This document shows positions 14,001-22,643 of a stretch of DNA of 64,000 bases, in pieces (the first letter of the stretch is position 1; every line of letters starts with the position of its first letter). The notes beneath the pieces were generated by a model. That model was not told where the DNA came from, ran no database searches, and saw only the letters and a program-made list of their open reading frames with translations. Location of the stretch: positions 29,213,871 through 29,277,870 of the forward strand of contig NC_092676.1 in assembly GCF_964355755.1 (NCBI RefSeq). Direction: 5' to 3'. The position numbers and the translations under genes were made by a program. Origin of the DNA: Antedon mediterranea (lineage: Eukaryota > Echinodermata > Crinoidea > Comatulida > Antedonidae).

Positions 14001-15956
14001 AAAATCAGTAAAGTATAACAGCTAAAGAAGTGGCAATCTTTCGGAAAGCACTATTCCTTCACCAGGCTAATCTGTAAAGTGTAGATATAGTATTATTATT
14101 AGTTTATTTAATCTTTTTCAATTAATCATGGCAATTCTGTCAATTTAATTTTCTCAGGGGCTTTAAGGATGAAAGTACAGCAGCTCTGATGATGAAAAGA
14201 GCCAGAAAGATGAAAGGAAAGAAAAAAGTTGATGGTGAGTGTCAATTTCAAGATAGTGTACAAGAAACCTTACTTTTCTTCTTAAAAACAAAGAAATGTC
14301 GGTTGTCAGCAAATCCGATTACAAATATACATAAGCGGATTACAATTTACTTGTGAACATGTCATTCCACCATACCTACATTATACCTTCAATGACTTGG
14401 CCAATTAAAAGGTTTTTGCATATTTTTGTTTAGATCCAATGCAAAGACTCAAAATGATCAAGAAATTACAAGATACTTCACGTAAACAACCGATACAACT
14501 TGCTAAGAAAGGTGTACAACGCAAAGACTATTTTCAAGGTAAAGAAATATTACTTTGTTTTTTTGTTCTTTTACTAAAGCAAATACACATTGGTTTTATT
14601 TTTTATTTAAAAAAAAAGTACCTACACAAAGTCATTCAATTAGACTACAATCTGGCCAATATTTTATCATAATAAAAACAATAAAATATATTATTTCTAC
14701 AAAAATATTTTAATAATGATTTTTATATTAAGGTCGAGCAGAAGAAGCGGCCTATCAAGAGCAGGCCCCGCAGAAGGAATTTGAAGAAAAAAACCAAAGA
14801 ACTTTTGAGTAAGTTTAGAAAACATTAATATCAGTTTTTATATAAAATTTTGAAATGAATAATTATCTACTGTATTAAAATGTTGTTTTAATTTAATTTT
14901 GCATTCTGTATTTCTTTGTGGAGAGTCTCTCAATTTTTTTTATAACATTTAGGTGATTCTGCCTCATTGATTTACTTTTGTTCTGTTTTCATCATTATAT
15001 TGTTTATGCTGATATAAATGGTATGATATGCTTTCTTTATAGATGGCTACACTCACAAGTAAATAATCCAAGTGATTCTAGACTAAAGTCCAAAAGCATG
15101 ATGGGAAGGCATGCAACGAGTGAGCCTAGCCTTCCTAGGATGAGCCCAGATGTCTTGCAAGGACGTGTTCAGTTAATTGTAAGTTCACAACAAATAACGT
15201 ATATGCCAACGTCTGAAGTTTAAAAAATGGGAGGTGGTGTTTTCTTTAGGTCAACAGCATCCTCTCTCTATTATCAAGAAGTAAGGAGTGCAGTGTGTGG
15301 CGTCACAAGCAGCATTGTGTGACAGCTATGTGAGAGGAATCCCCTTTCCTTTCAGGAAAAAATGCAGATACCATGGATTAAATATCATAAATTGGCTTGT
15401 GTGTAAGCCTTTTTGTTATATTTTGAATGCATAAAAATTCAGTTATTTTTTTGTAATCCGGGAGCACAATGTTAGGCTGGGAAATGAGTCTAAAATAATA
15501 ACAAAATTAAGAAATAATAATATTTTAATAGAAAATTGGTAAAAATGTTAAACAAACCTGTTTAAATTGTTCTATATTTTGTAGGCAAGTCCGTCAATGG
15601 ATCTGCAGTCTGTTGACAGCAAAAGTACTGTGTCTGCTTCTTCCCTTCGTCATCGTAGTCATTCATTTTCATCTCCAGATGGTGAGTGTAGTTCAGAAAA
15701 GGTTGAAAATAACTTAATATATTTCTGTTATTCAAACTATGTTTCTGTGACAATGTAAATAAATGTTAAATGTACTGTATAGTATATGCAAATAAAAGTG
15801 GGATGAACCCACGTAAGACAAAAAATAAATTTCAAATGTTTTCTTCCAGCTACCAATATTCAGCTTTTAACACTCAAAACAAAGTCAGCTCCAACTAATC
15901 ATACAAGACAACGTCTGGAAGCGAAGGCTAAAAATAGAGGCTACTACAAAAACTGA
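5035..15956 (+). CDS. LRRIQ1: Leucine-rich repeat and IQ motif-containing protein 1
   Basis: There are 25 coding exons: 5035-5178, 5477-5600, 5990-6084, 6212-6317, 6427-6656, 6911-7125, 7499-7660, 7859-8692, 8791-8932, 9045-9197, 9311-9461, 9697-9890, 10142-10346, 10718-10808, 11044-11205, 11408-11818, 12053-12275, 12582-12707, 12845-13182, 14158-14234, 14434-14538, 14733-14808, 15043-15178, 15585-15681, 15850-15956. They total 4704 nt (1567 residues); human LRRIQ1 is about 1720. The N-terminus is acidic. A Glu/Lys/Arg-rich coiled coil covers about 155-470, with a first IQ motif near 295 (ILIQSVFRSYR). LRRs fill about 685-950 and begin VTTVRLSDLPGC. Further IQ motifs (IIQAQWRGH, TIQTFWRG, MIQAWWHG) lie at about 1140-1230, followed by the conserved EEWGFKDESTAALMM and GRVQLI segments. 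The start is the first in-frame ATG of exon 1. The family is linked to cilia and its biochemical role is poorly known. The identity is strong; the exact 5' end is less certain. Confidence 0.93.
5331..5420 (+). repeat. Dispersed repeat, copy A
   Basis: The sequence from GTCTATTTCGTGCCTAGCTT through CCTGGATAAACC and a following GAGAG...ACAACTCGAA segment recurs at 7197-7285. A core of it recurs inverted at 53601-53645. It is intronic in LRRIQ1. The element class is unknown. Confidence 0.6.
5749..5917. mobile_element. Palindromic MITE, copy 3
   Basis: AAAGCTCTGTTTACACTATC on the left pairs with GTTTGATAGAGTAAACAAGA at the right end. The ATATGGTAG, GACATCATCATGTCCATA and ATGGGCATATCAC core is present. 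It lies in LRRIQ1 intron 2. Confidence 0.85.
7197..7285 (+). repeat. Dispersed repeat, copy B
   Basis: It matches 5331-5420 over GTCTATTTCGTGCCTAGCTT and CCTGGATAAACC, and again at ATAACTCGAAA. It is in LRRIQ1 intron 6. Confidence 0.6.
7690..7811. mobile_element. Palindromic MITE, copy 4, one end lost
   Basis: It starts inside the element at TGATGTGCCCATATATGG, about 30 bp after the exon 7 donor, and ends with an intact TIR (AGTTTGATAGTGTAGACAGA then GCTT). The left TIR is missing. It lies in LRRIQ1 intron 7. Confidence 0.8.
9990..10110. mobile_element. Fragment related to the 12307-12498 TIR element
   Basis: The words GACCGATGACCAAACTATGT and CTTGTTAA resemble the inverted GTCGTTGG / CCAAACTATGTCATGTTA end of the element at 12307-12498. 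The fragment is diverged and has no clear terminal repeats. It lies in LRRIQ1 intron 12. Confidence 0.4.
11834..11950 (+). repeat. Dispersed repeat with TTATTATT tail, copy A
   Basis: GTCTTTTTGTTCTCTTCCTT, then TTTCCACTCTTTCTC, GAGCGCATA, GACATCGTTTATT and a (TTATTA)n-like tail. It is nearly identical to 27978-28085. The run ending in ...ATAAATCTATTATTATT resembles the 3' tail of a retroposed element. It starts about 20 bp after the exon 16 donor of LRRIQ1. Confidence 0.55.
12307..12498. mobile_element. TIR element, 192 bp, in LRRIQ1 intron 17
   Basis: The left end AGGGAGCTTTATTTGGACCA and the right end TTGGTCAAAAATTGAAAGCT (then CCCT) are imperfect inverted repeats that include GACCAACGACCA / TGGTCGTTGGTC. 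The element is flanked by TA on both sides. It is non-coding. A diverged relative is at 9990-10110. Confidence 0.75.
13300..13990 (+). repeat. Minisatellite, about 69-bp unit, about 10 copies
   Basis: The unit contains CAATGCTATGGGTATCAGTG, then GCTG(G/T)ACCTCAATGGAGAT, then ACAAAATAAAATAAGCACTG and an A-run. Units differ by GG/TA swaps, the length of the A-run and small deletions. It lies in LRRIQ1 intron 19. The same unit forms the array at 47670-48415, and one unit occurs inverted at 34081-34135. Open frames of 60-85 codons here are repeat artefacts. Confidence 0.95.
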
Positions 15957-16030
15957 TAACAACTGGAAGTTGTGGTAACAATTTAATCCAATATAGAGAG
16001 AGAGCCTGATATGCCTCCGTCACTCATCTT

Positions 16031-16270
16031 AAGCTCTGTCTACATTATCAAACTTACAAAAAAATGTGATGTGACCATATATGGACATTATGATGTCATA
16101 TCACTACCATATTTGGGTATACCACTACCATATTTTGGCACACCACCTACGTATTACCATATTTGGGCACATCACACTTTTTTTGTCAAGCTAGATAGTG
16201 TAGACAGAGCTTTAAATATGACATCATCATGTCCATATATGGGTACATCACATTTTTGTAGACAGAGCTT
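16031..16270. mobile_element. Palindromic MITE, copy 5 plus a partial second copy
   Basis: A full copy runs 16031-16213 (AAGCTCTGTCTACATTATCA ... GATAGTGTAGACAGAGCTTT). A half-copy follows at 16214-16270, starting in the core and ending GTAGACAGAGCTT. It falls in the putative LRRIQ1 3' UTR or in the gap before WDR45. Confidence 0.85.
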
Positions 16271-16815
16271 GCCTACTAATTAGATTTTCAGATTAAAAGA
16301 CTCTAGCTTATCCATATATTTTTGACAAGAGGAACCTGATATCCTCCACTGACATTATTATCATGAGTTAGATAAAGATAATGGTGAACTAAAAAATAAT
16401 CCTATTATTCTAGTCTATAATAGTTATTTGTATGTATAAAACCTATATTATAATATAAATAAAAATAAATTAAATCTATTACTGTATGTATTTTTAAAGT
16501 TTTCACTGTGTCTATTACAATAATTATTCAAATAATTCACAATAAAAAACAATAAAATTAATTATTATTATTTGTGAAGTACGTTTTGGTTTTTTAAAAT
16601 TATATGATTTTGTTATTGTGAGCCACGTGTAAAAATAGACAGATAGTTCTGTAGTCTTTTGGACCAGATGTTATTGTGTAACATAACCTTGGTTGCGTGT
16701 AACGTCGAGTAGTCTGGATCAACAACACTACAATAATAAAACATGACGAAGAGGAAAAATTATAATACAAACAGAAACGAAATCATCTAAAATTATGGCT
16801 TAAAACTTATATAAA
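16271..16815. other. LRRIQ1-WDR45 intergenic gap
   Basis: AATAAA signals near 16459-16470 could end LRRIQ1. The stretch directly before WDR45 is AT-rich and contains a CACGTG E-box-like word at about 16624. I see no gene. Confidence 0.5.
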
Positions 16816-19729
16816 ATGGCTCGTAAAGAAATATTAAAGCTACGCTTTAATCAAGATCATGGTAAGTCTTAATATATATTATTTCACATTATTTAAATCC
16901 ATTAATTATGAATGCATTGCTAGGCTAGCTAGCTAAGCCCAGTCAGTCAGGCTGCATGCATGGGATGATTACACTGTGTGTGTGGTCAATTTTGTGGGTT
17001 TTCAGTATAGAGGCTAGGGCTAGAAGGCCTACGAGGGTTTGTAGTCAAAATGTAGATGTATACAGTAGTAGAATCGAACTACAAAACAGGTGCGAAACGG
17101 AAGTAGGCCTATCGCCGTAGAAAGAGACGGACAATTTATTTTAAAAAAAAGTTCCACAAATGTGAATAGAATAGGCAACAGCAGTAACAATAACATGTTC
17201 GGTATTGTCTTTTTTATCATATATTTTGTGATTTATCAAATCAAATACAAAACTCTGCTAATAATATTTAGTCAACATACAAAAAAACGTAGGTTCTGGC
17301 AGGCTGGTTGAAAGTTATTATAAATATTCATATTTTATTCTCCTTAATTTTAGGCTGTATGAGCTGTGCTATGGAGAGTGGAGCCAGAATATATAACATT
17401 GATCCACTCACAGAAAAACTTCACTTAGGTTAGTACAAGAAAGATCAAACCCATTTTAAATGTTTACATCTTTAGTATTTGTATGAATGAATGAATCATA
17501 TTGAATATTTTAAATATCTGACCTACAATGTTTACCATACAATTGTTTAAAATGTTTTTGTTTTTAGATGTTGATAAAGTTGGAAGTGTTAGCCAAGTTG
17601 AAATGCTAAAAAGAACCAACCTTATAGCAATTGTTGGTAGGGTAAAATGTTTTGTTATCTTTCACATGTTTTTTCAAGCTTCTGTATAACAATCTGTGCT
17701 TTATATTAAGTTTAATAATAATATTAATCTAATAGTGCACATACCCAGTGAAAGTGCTCAAGGCACCAACAACCAAATACTGTTCTCTATGCCTTGCTGT
17801 CTCATGATCTTAACCAAGATACTGATCTAGAACAACATCTAGAATTGAACTCCTGTTTTATGGTATTCGCATGTAGAATCTGCAACTTATGAACAAATTA
17901 TATTTCAAATTTTGCATTGATATTGTTGATTATATCTATTTTTTTAGGAGGTGGTTCGGTGCCGAAATTTGCTGATAACACAGTTCTTATTTGGGACGAC
18001 TATTTAAAGGAATTCATTCTGGAAATAACACTTTCAATGCCAGTGCTAGCCATGAGGATACGGGAAGACAAGTATGGAATAAATTGAGTTTTATTGAATC
18101 TGGGGAACATTTATAATATAATGTTATAAATAAATAACATTCTTACTTATTCTATTTTTTTCAGGTTAATTGTTGCACAGAGGAATAGAATCTATGTTTA
18201 TTCATTTCCTGAGAATCCTACCAAACTTGTTGCCTTTGACACCAGAGATAACCCAACTGGTACAATCATTTTAATATTTATTTAATTCAAAAAATTTATT
18301 TTCGTTTTGTTTGTTGGTACATGGTTTACATGAAAAACAACGGGATATACACAAAATATGGTATATCCTACAGGTTCTAACTGTACATAAACTATTCAAT
18401 GGGGTTTTTTTTCATTGCAAATTGTATGTAAATAAAAAATGTAAACCAACCAACCAGATTTCATTTTTACCTTGTTAAAATGACAATAATATCCTTTCGT
18501 ACAATGTAGTTTGCTTTTTGATAAATTTTGATGATTTGTTTTTTTTTAGGTATTTTGGAGATAAGTCCTGGTCAGAACCGACAACTATTGGGGTTTCCTG
18601 GCCACAAGCTTGGTAGCCTACAGCTTGTTGACCTAACCAACACAGTGCCTGGGATGTCAAACTCACCTACACTCATCAATGCACACCAAAATGATATAGC
18701 CTGCATAGCAATCAACCAACAAGGCTCATATGTGGCAACAGCTTCTACCAAGGTAAGTGCTTATCAGAAGTCAGCACTGTCAACCAAATGTAATTATCTT
18801 CTATTGGACTGGTTGGCACCACACCTCTAATGTAGAGTTTGATATCGTCAAATTCTATGCATCTGGTTCTTTGGCCCAATTACACAAGAATTTGCATGTG
18901 CAGTTGACCGTGCTTGAAAGTCAGATTGTATATTTTGTTTCTTTACAACATACAGGGCACATTAATAAGGGTATTTGACACATTAACCAAGAGTTTACAT
19001 GTGGAGTTAAGAAGAGGATCAGATCCTGCAACTTTGTATTGGTAACAAATAAATTTATATATTTAAAATGACATAACATTCTAAATCACATTATACAGTA
19101 CAATACAAATAGCCATCTCTTTCAAAGAATTTTGCTGATAGATAGTTAATTGTTAAATATCATTATTGTATTCTCAGTATAAATTTCAGTCATGATTCTG
19201 CCTATTTATGTGTTTCAAGTGATAAGGGAACGGTCCATGTGTTCGCTTTGAAAGAAACTGAACTAAACAAACGATCAACGTAAGTTACATTTAAAACATT
19301 CCTAATAGTGCATTAAGGGTTACCTTCTGCTTTCCATATTTAATTTCTCAAGTTTAATATTTGTATTATTCTATGTTTACAGTATGTATTTTCATTAAAT
19401 ATGCTGTTTTATAAATGTTACTGTTCTTGGGAAGCACTTACTTACTTACAACTGACCCGGAATATTGATCTGATTTATATTATTATTTTTTTGTTTACAG
19501 ACTCCGGAAGATAGGTTTTTTAGGCCCATATGTGGAATCACAATGGGGCTTAGCACACTTCACCGTACCAGCTGAGAGTGCTTGTATCTGTGCATTTGGT
19601 TCAGGCACGTCGGTTGTAGCAGCCTGCGTCGATGGCACCTTCCACAAGTGTGTGTTTAATAAAGACGGTAATTGCAACCGTGAAGCATATGATGTGTTTT
19701 TAGAAGTAGGAAATGATGATGAGTTTTAA
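16816..19729 (+). CDS. WDR45: WD repeat domain phosphoinositide-interacting protein 4 (WIPI4)
   Basis: Nine exons: 16816-16861, 17354-17428, 17568-17636, 17948-18071, 18165-18259, 18550-18752, 18956-19041, 19178-19279, 19501-19729, totalling 1029 nt (342 residues). Family members are about 345-360 residues. It is a PROPPIN seven-bladed beta-propeller that binds PI3P/PI(3,5)P2 at autophagosome precursors and partners ATG2. Seen here: LRFNQDHGC at the N-terminus, [21 protein letters not shown], the phosphoinositide motif LRRG in exon 7 ([13 protein letters not shown]), [11 protein letters not shown] and a C-terminus ending [12 protein letters not shown]. The DPATLYC and [13 protein letters not shown] wording favours WDR45 over the paralogue WDR45B. 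It lies 860 bp downstream of LRRIQ1 on the same strand. Confidence 0.95.
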
Positions 19730-19888
19730 AGATTCTGTTTTCTAATGTTCACCAATGTATAATAGAAAAATAGCAAGCATTAATACTAGGTTAATTAGAC
19801 TACATGAAGAAAACAATTTTAATACAGCAATGTATTCTGCAAGTCGCCTTTGGCCATATTCACCAATCAAACTGAGTCTTGTTGCCTT

Positions 19889-20022
19889 TATCTCTGTCTA
19901 CACTATCAAACTGACAAAAAATATGTGATGTGCCCATATATGGACATGATGATGTCATATCACTACCATATTTGGGCATATCACACTTTCTTTGTCAAAC
20001 TGGTTGGTGAATACAGCCTTTA
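19889..20022. mobile_element. Palindromic MITE, copy 6
   Basis: CTCTGTCTACACTATCAAAC at the left. The core GATGTGCCCATATATGGACA is followed by a degraded right TIR. It is probably within the WDR45 3' UTR, whose likely poly(A) signal (AATAAA) is at about 20661. Confidence 0.8.
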
Positions 20023-20749
20023 GTTCAAGAATCTTGTAAAATAATACACCAATGTATCATTTCATTTTTGTAAAAAAGGGGATAGAGAGCTTTTGATTTA
20101 CTACAATACAACCTGGGAACAAGCTTGATCATGTTAATTGTTTGTGTATGTAGGGACATACGTGCTTCCTCACTCTGTTTGTTTCTAGACATAGTTTTGG
20201 TGATTTTCCGCAGTACAAGCAACAACCTCCAACAAAATGCATAGGTCTGATATTGAAAGTGTTGCAAGGTGCTATTGTTTTAGTAACTAAAACTCCTTTT
20301 TGTAAATGTTACATATCAACTCGTAAATTTTATTTCTGATTCTTTTTTAACTTATATAAACTATCTTCATAATTATTAACTTTGTGAATTGAAATTTTAA
20401 CTTTTATTAATTTTGTTTACAGTAGTATATAGTTATTTTAAATTGACAACACTTGAGTTGAGCAATTGAGTTTACATTTAAGAAATAAGCGTCACTAGGT
20501 TTCTTTAATCAAATCAGTGTAGATGTTTTTTATCTCATAATATATATAAAGATTTAATTTCATTAATACTGTATAATATAATTTTGTATCTCTCTTGCTC
20601 ATGTTATACTTTTACAAATCAATATTTTGTTGTAAACGTGTTTTAACTTGCAAGTTGTGCAATAAAACCAGTGAATATTGATCTGTTGTAGAATTTTTTA
20701 ATACGTCAATTATCATTTTTTTTACATTTGGTAAACTGTCCTTTTTCAA

Positions 20750-22159
20750 TCATGAGTCTTTGTAGAAATCGTCTGATGATGTTGGTATTATTTTTTCTTC
20801 ACCCATATCGATAACAATCTTGCCTCTGGCGTGACCCTTACGAAGTTGTTCAAACGCTTCTGGTACCTCCTGAAAAGTATAAACTCTATCAATTACAGGC
20901 TTGATTTGGCCTTCATTCACCAGCTTTGCGACAGTTTCTAAGCCCTGGGCGTTCGGATTAGCAAACGCCCATCTAAACTTTCCACCTTGTTTCGATGCTG
21001 CCATGGCCTTTTTAAACATTATTGTGCTTGCGCTGAGTGCTCCAAGTACAGCACCACGCCGATCCATTTCTGTTAAAAACGGCGAGACCAACGATACCAT
21101 TTGAGAACCCTTTTTGAGGAGCTTCATTGAAAGTTTTTCGGTTTCCCCACCAATTGTATCCAGTATTAAATCAAATCCACCAGTTTTCATAATCGATTCC
21201 TCGTAATTTGATAATCTATAATCGTACACTCGACTAGCACCAAGTTTCTTCACCATTTCGACTGCGTCTGTGCCGCAAGTTGTTGTCGCTCTTCCATTCC
21301 ATGCTTTCACGAGTTGAATAGCAAATGATCCGATTCCTCCGCTACCGCCATGTATGAGAACAGATTTTGCAATTGCATCTTTATTTGGACGAAAGCGCGC
21401 TACCGCGTAGAGGGCGCTCCAAACGGTTGCGATTACGTAAGGAAGAGAAGCAGCTTCAACAAACGATATCGATTCTGGCATATGAGAAACTTCATTGTGG
21501 TTTACCACTACGTACTGCGCATGAGATCCGGGTTGGATTTGATTCACGGCAGCCCAAACTTTATCGCCTTTCTTGAGTCCTTTAACATTTTTACCAACAT
21601 CAACCACGACGCCGGAGCAGTCTCTTCCAAGAATTAGCGGAAACTCATCTCCAGGCGCGCATCTTCTGCTTTTGTTGAAAAGCACTGACCCGTAACCTTC
21701 CTGCATTCGAAGGTCAATGGGATTTATACTTGATGCGTACACCTTTATCAGCAATTCATCTTGTTTGGTTATGATTGGCACTGGTTTTTCAACAAGATGA
21801 AAATTATCTTTTCCATAGTTGTGGATTTGCCATGCAAGCATGTTTTTGCTATCTACTTCTTCTATGTGTACATTCTTTATGAAGTTCATGTTTGCGTATG
21901 CAAATTGTGTGCAACTTAAACGCCTAATGGGATGTAGAATCGAAGAACTATATTGAAGTTTTTCAAAACGACTTAAATTACACTTTTCACCTCCTCCACC
22001 ACCACCAGGTCCAGGTGCTGCTAAACCATGCACACTTCGTTGTTGGACATGCTTCCAATCTTTGCAAGAGCTCCCCAGTAAATGAGCTTCTATTCTTACT
22101 ATTTGATTTGATAAATTAGCAACGGACGATGTTCGCAGAGTTAAAACTCGATTAAACAT
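20750..22159 (-). CDS. RTN4IP1: RTN4IP1-like mitochondrial NAD(P)H oxidoreductase (zinc-type MDR family)
   Basis: One uninterrupted 469-residue frame. Family: reticulon-4-interacting protein 1 (OPA10), a mitochondrial medium-chain reductase of the quinone oxidoreductase type that lacks catalytic zinc. The N-terminal about 100 residues are rich in Arg, Ser and Gly (with a GPGGGGGG run) and look like a presequence plus linker. The catalytic fold starts near residue 107 (MLAWQIHNYGKDNF), with SSINPIDLRM, LGRDCSGVV and the nucleotide-binding glycine motif HGGSGGIGSFAIQ at about 285. It ends with PEAFEQLRKGHARGKIV. Human RTN4IP1 is 396 residues, so the leader is long; an internal Met at about 90 is an alternative start. 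No intron interrupts it, although the vertebrate gene has several. It lies tail to tail with WDR45 and head to head with ILRUN. Confidence 0.88.
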   Translation of the reverse strand: MFNRVLTLRTSSVANLSNQIVRIEAHLLGSSCKDWKHVQQRSVHGLAAPGPGGGGGGEKCNLSRFEKLQYSSSILHPIRRLSCTQFAYANMNFIKNVHIEEVDSKNMLAWQIHNYGKDNFHLVEKPVPIITKQDELLIKVYASSINPIDLRMQEGYGSVLFNKSRRCAPGDEFPLILGRDCSGVVVDVGKNVKGLKKGDKVWAAVNQIQPGSHAQYVVVNHNEVSHMPESISFVEAASLPYVIATVWSALYAVARFRPNKDAIAKSVLIHGGSGGIGSFAIQLVKAWNGRATTTCGTDAVEMVKKLGASRVYDYRLSNYEESIMKTGGFDLILDTIGGETEKLSMKLLKKGSQMVSLVSPFLTEMDRRGAVLGALSASTIMFKKAMAASKQGGKFRWAFANPNAQGLETVAKLVNEGQIKPVIDRVYTFQEVPEAFEQLRKGHARGKIVIDMGEEKIIPTSSDDFYKDS

Positions 22160-22643
22160 TTTTTTAAGTTATATAGTTAAGTTTTATATACTTAGTTCAA
22201 GGAATTTTAGCAGATTCTTTCCAACAATGTTGATCGTGCCCTCTCTCTTCCCAAAACCAGCCATGTGTAACGAAGTTCCGGAAATATAATTTTCACCTTT
22301 TTCCGAACTGTATGACGGGAAGATTGCAATGACGTAATCGTCATCGTCATCACATTTTGCATTGCAAGGTGAAACAAAATAGATTGGTGGTGCACTGCTG
22401 CTAGCCGTCGTTTGCATGTTTTTGGCAGGTAGTGTTGAGGTGGCCAGAGCGGATTGTTTGGGTGTGCTGAATACGTACAAGGTTGGCCTAAACAGTTTCA
22501 AAACATTCTAGAAAAACGGTGATTGAAGGCAAACAAGAATGACGTAGAGTACACAAATTTGCAAGGTTTGACTAGAAACATTGGGAAACGATTCAGTACA
22601 GGTTATTTATCAATTTGAATAGATTTTATAGAACTTTTTAGCC
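22160..22643. promoter_or_regulatory. Shared upstream region of RTN4IP1 and ILRUN
   Basis: Only 484 bp separate the two divergent start codons, so the two genes probably share a bidirectional promoter. I see no TATA box in a convincing position. The stretch is less AT-rich than its surroundings and contains a TGACGTAA-like word at about 22330 and a GACGTAG word at about 22540. It also holds a 105-codon minus-strand frame (22184-22501), listed separately. Confidence 0.5.
22184..22501 (-). CDS. Possible small ORF upstream of RTN4IP1
   Basis: A 105-codon frame starts with ATG and stops 24 nt before the RTN4IP1 ATG on the same strand. It has no match I recognise. The C-terminal third (AGFGKREGTINIVGKNLL) is protein-like, and a run of five Asp sits in the middle. 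If transcribed it would be an upstream ORF in the RTN4IP1 leader, or part of a different transcript. Chance is a real alternative at this length. I do not assign a function. Confidence 0.2.
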   Translation of the reverse strand: MKLFRPTLYVFSTPKQSALATSTLPAKNMQTTASSSAPPIYFVSPCNAKCDDDDDYVIAIFPSYSSEKGENYISGTSLHMAGFGKREGTINIVGKNLLKFLELSI

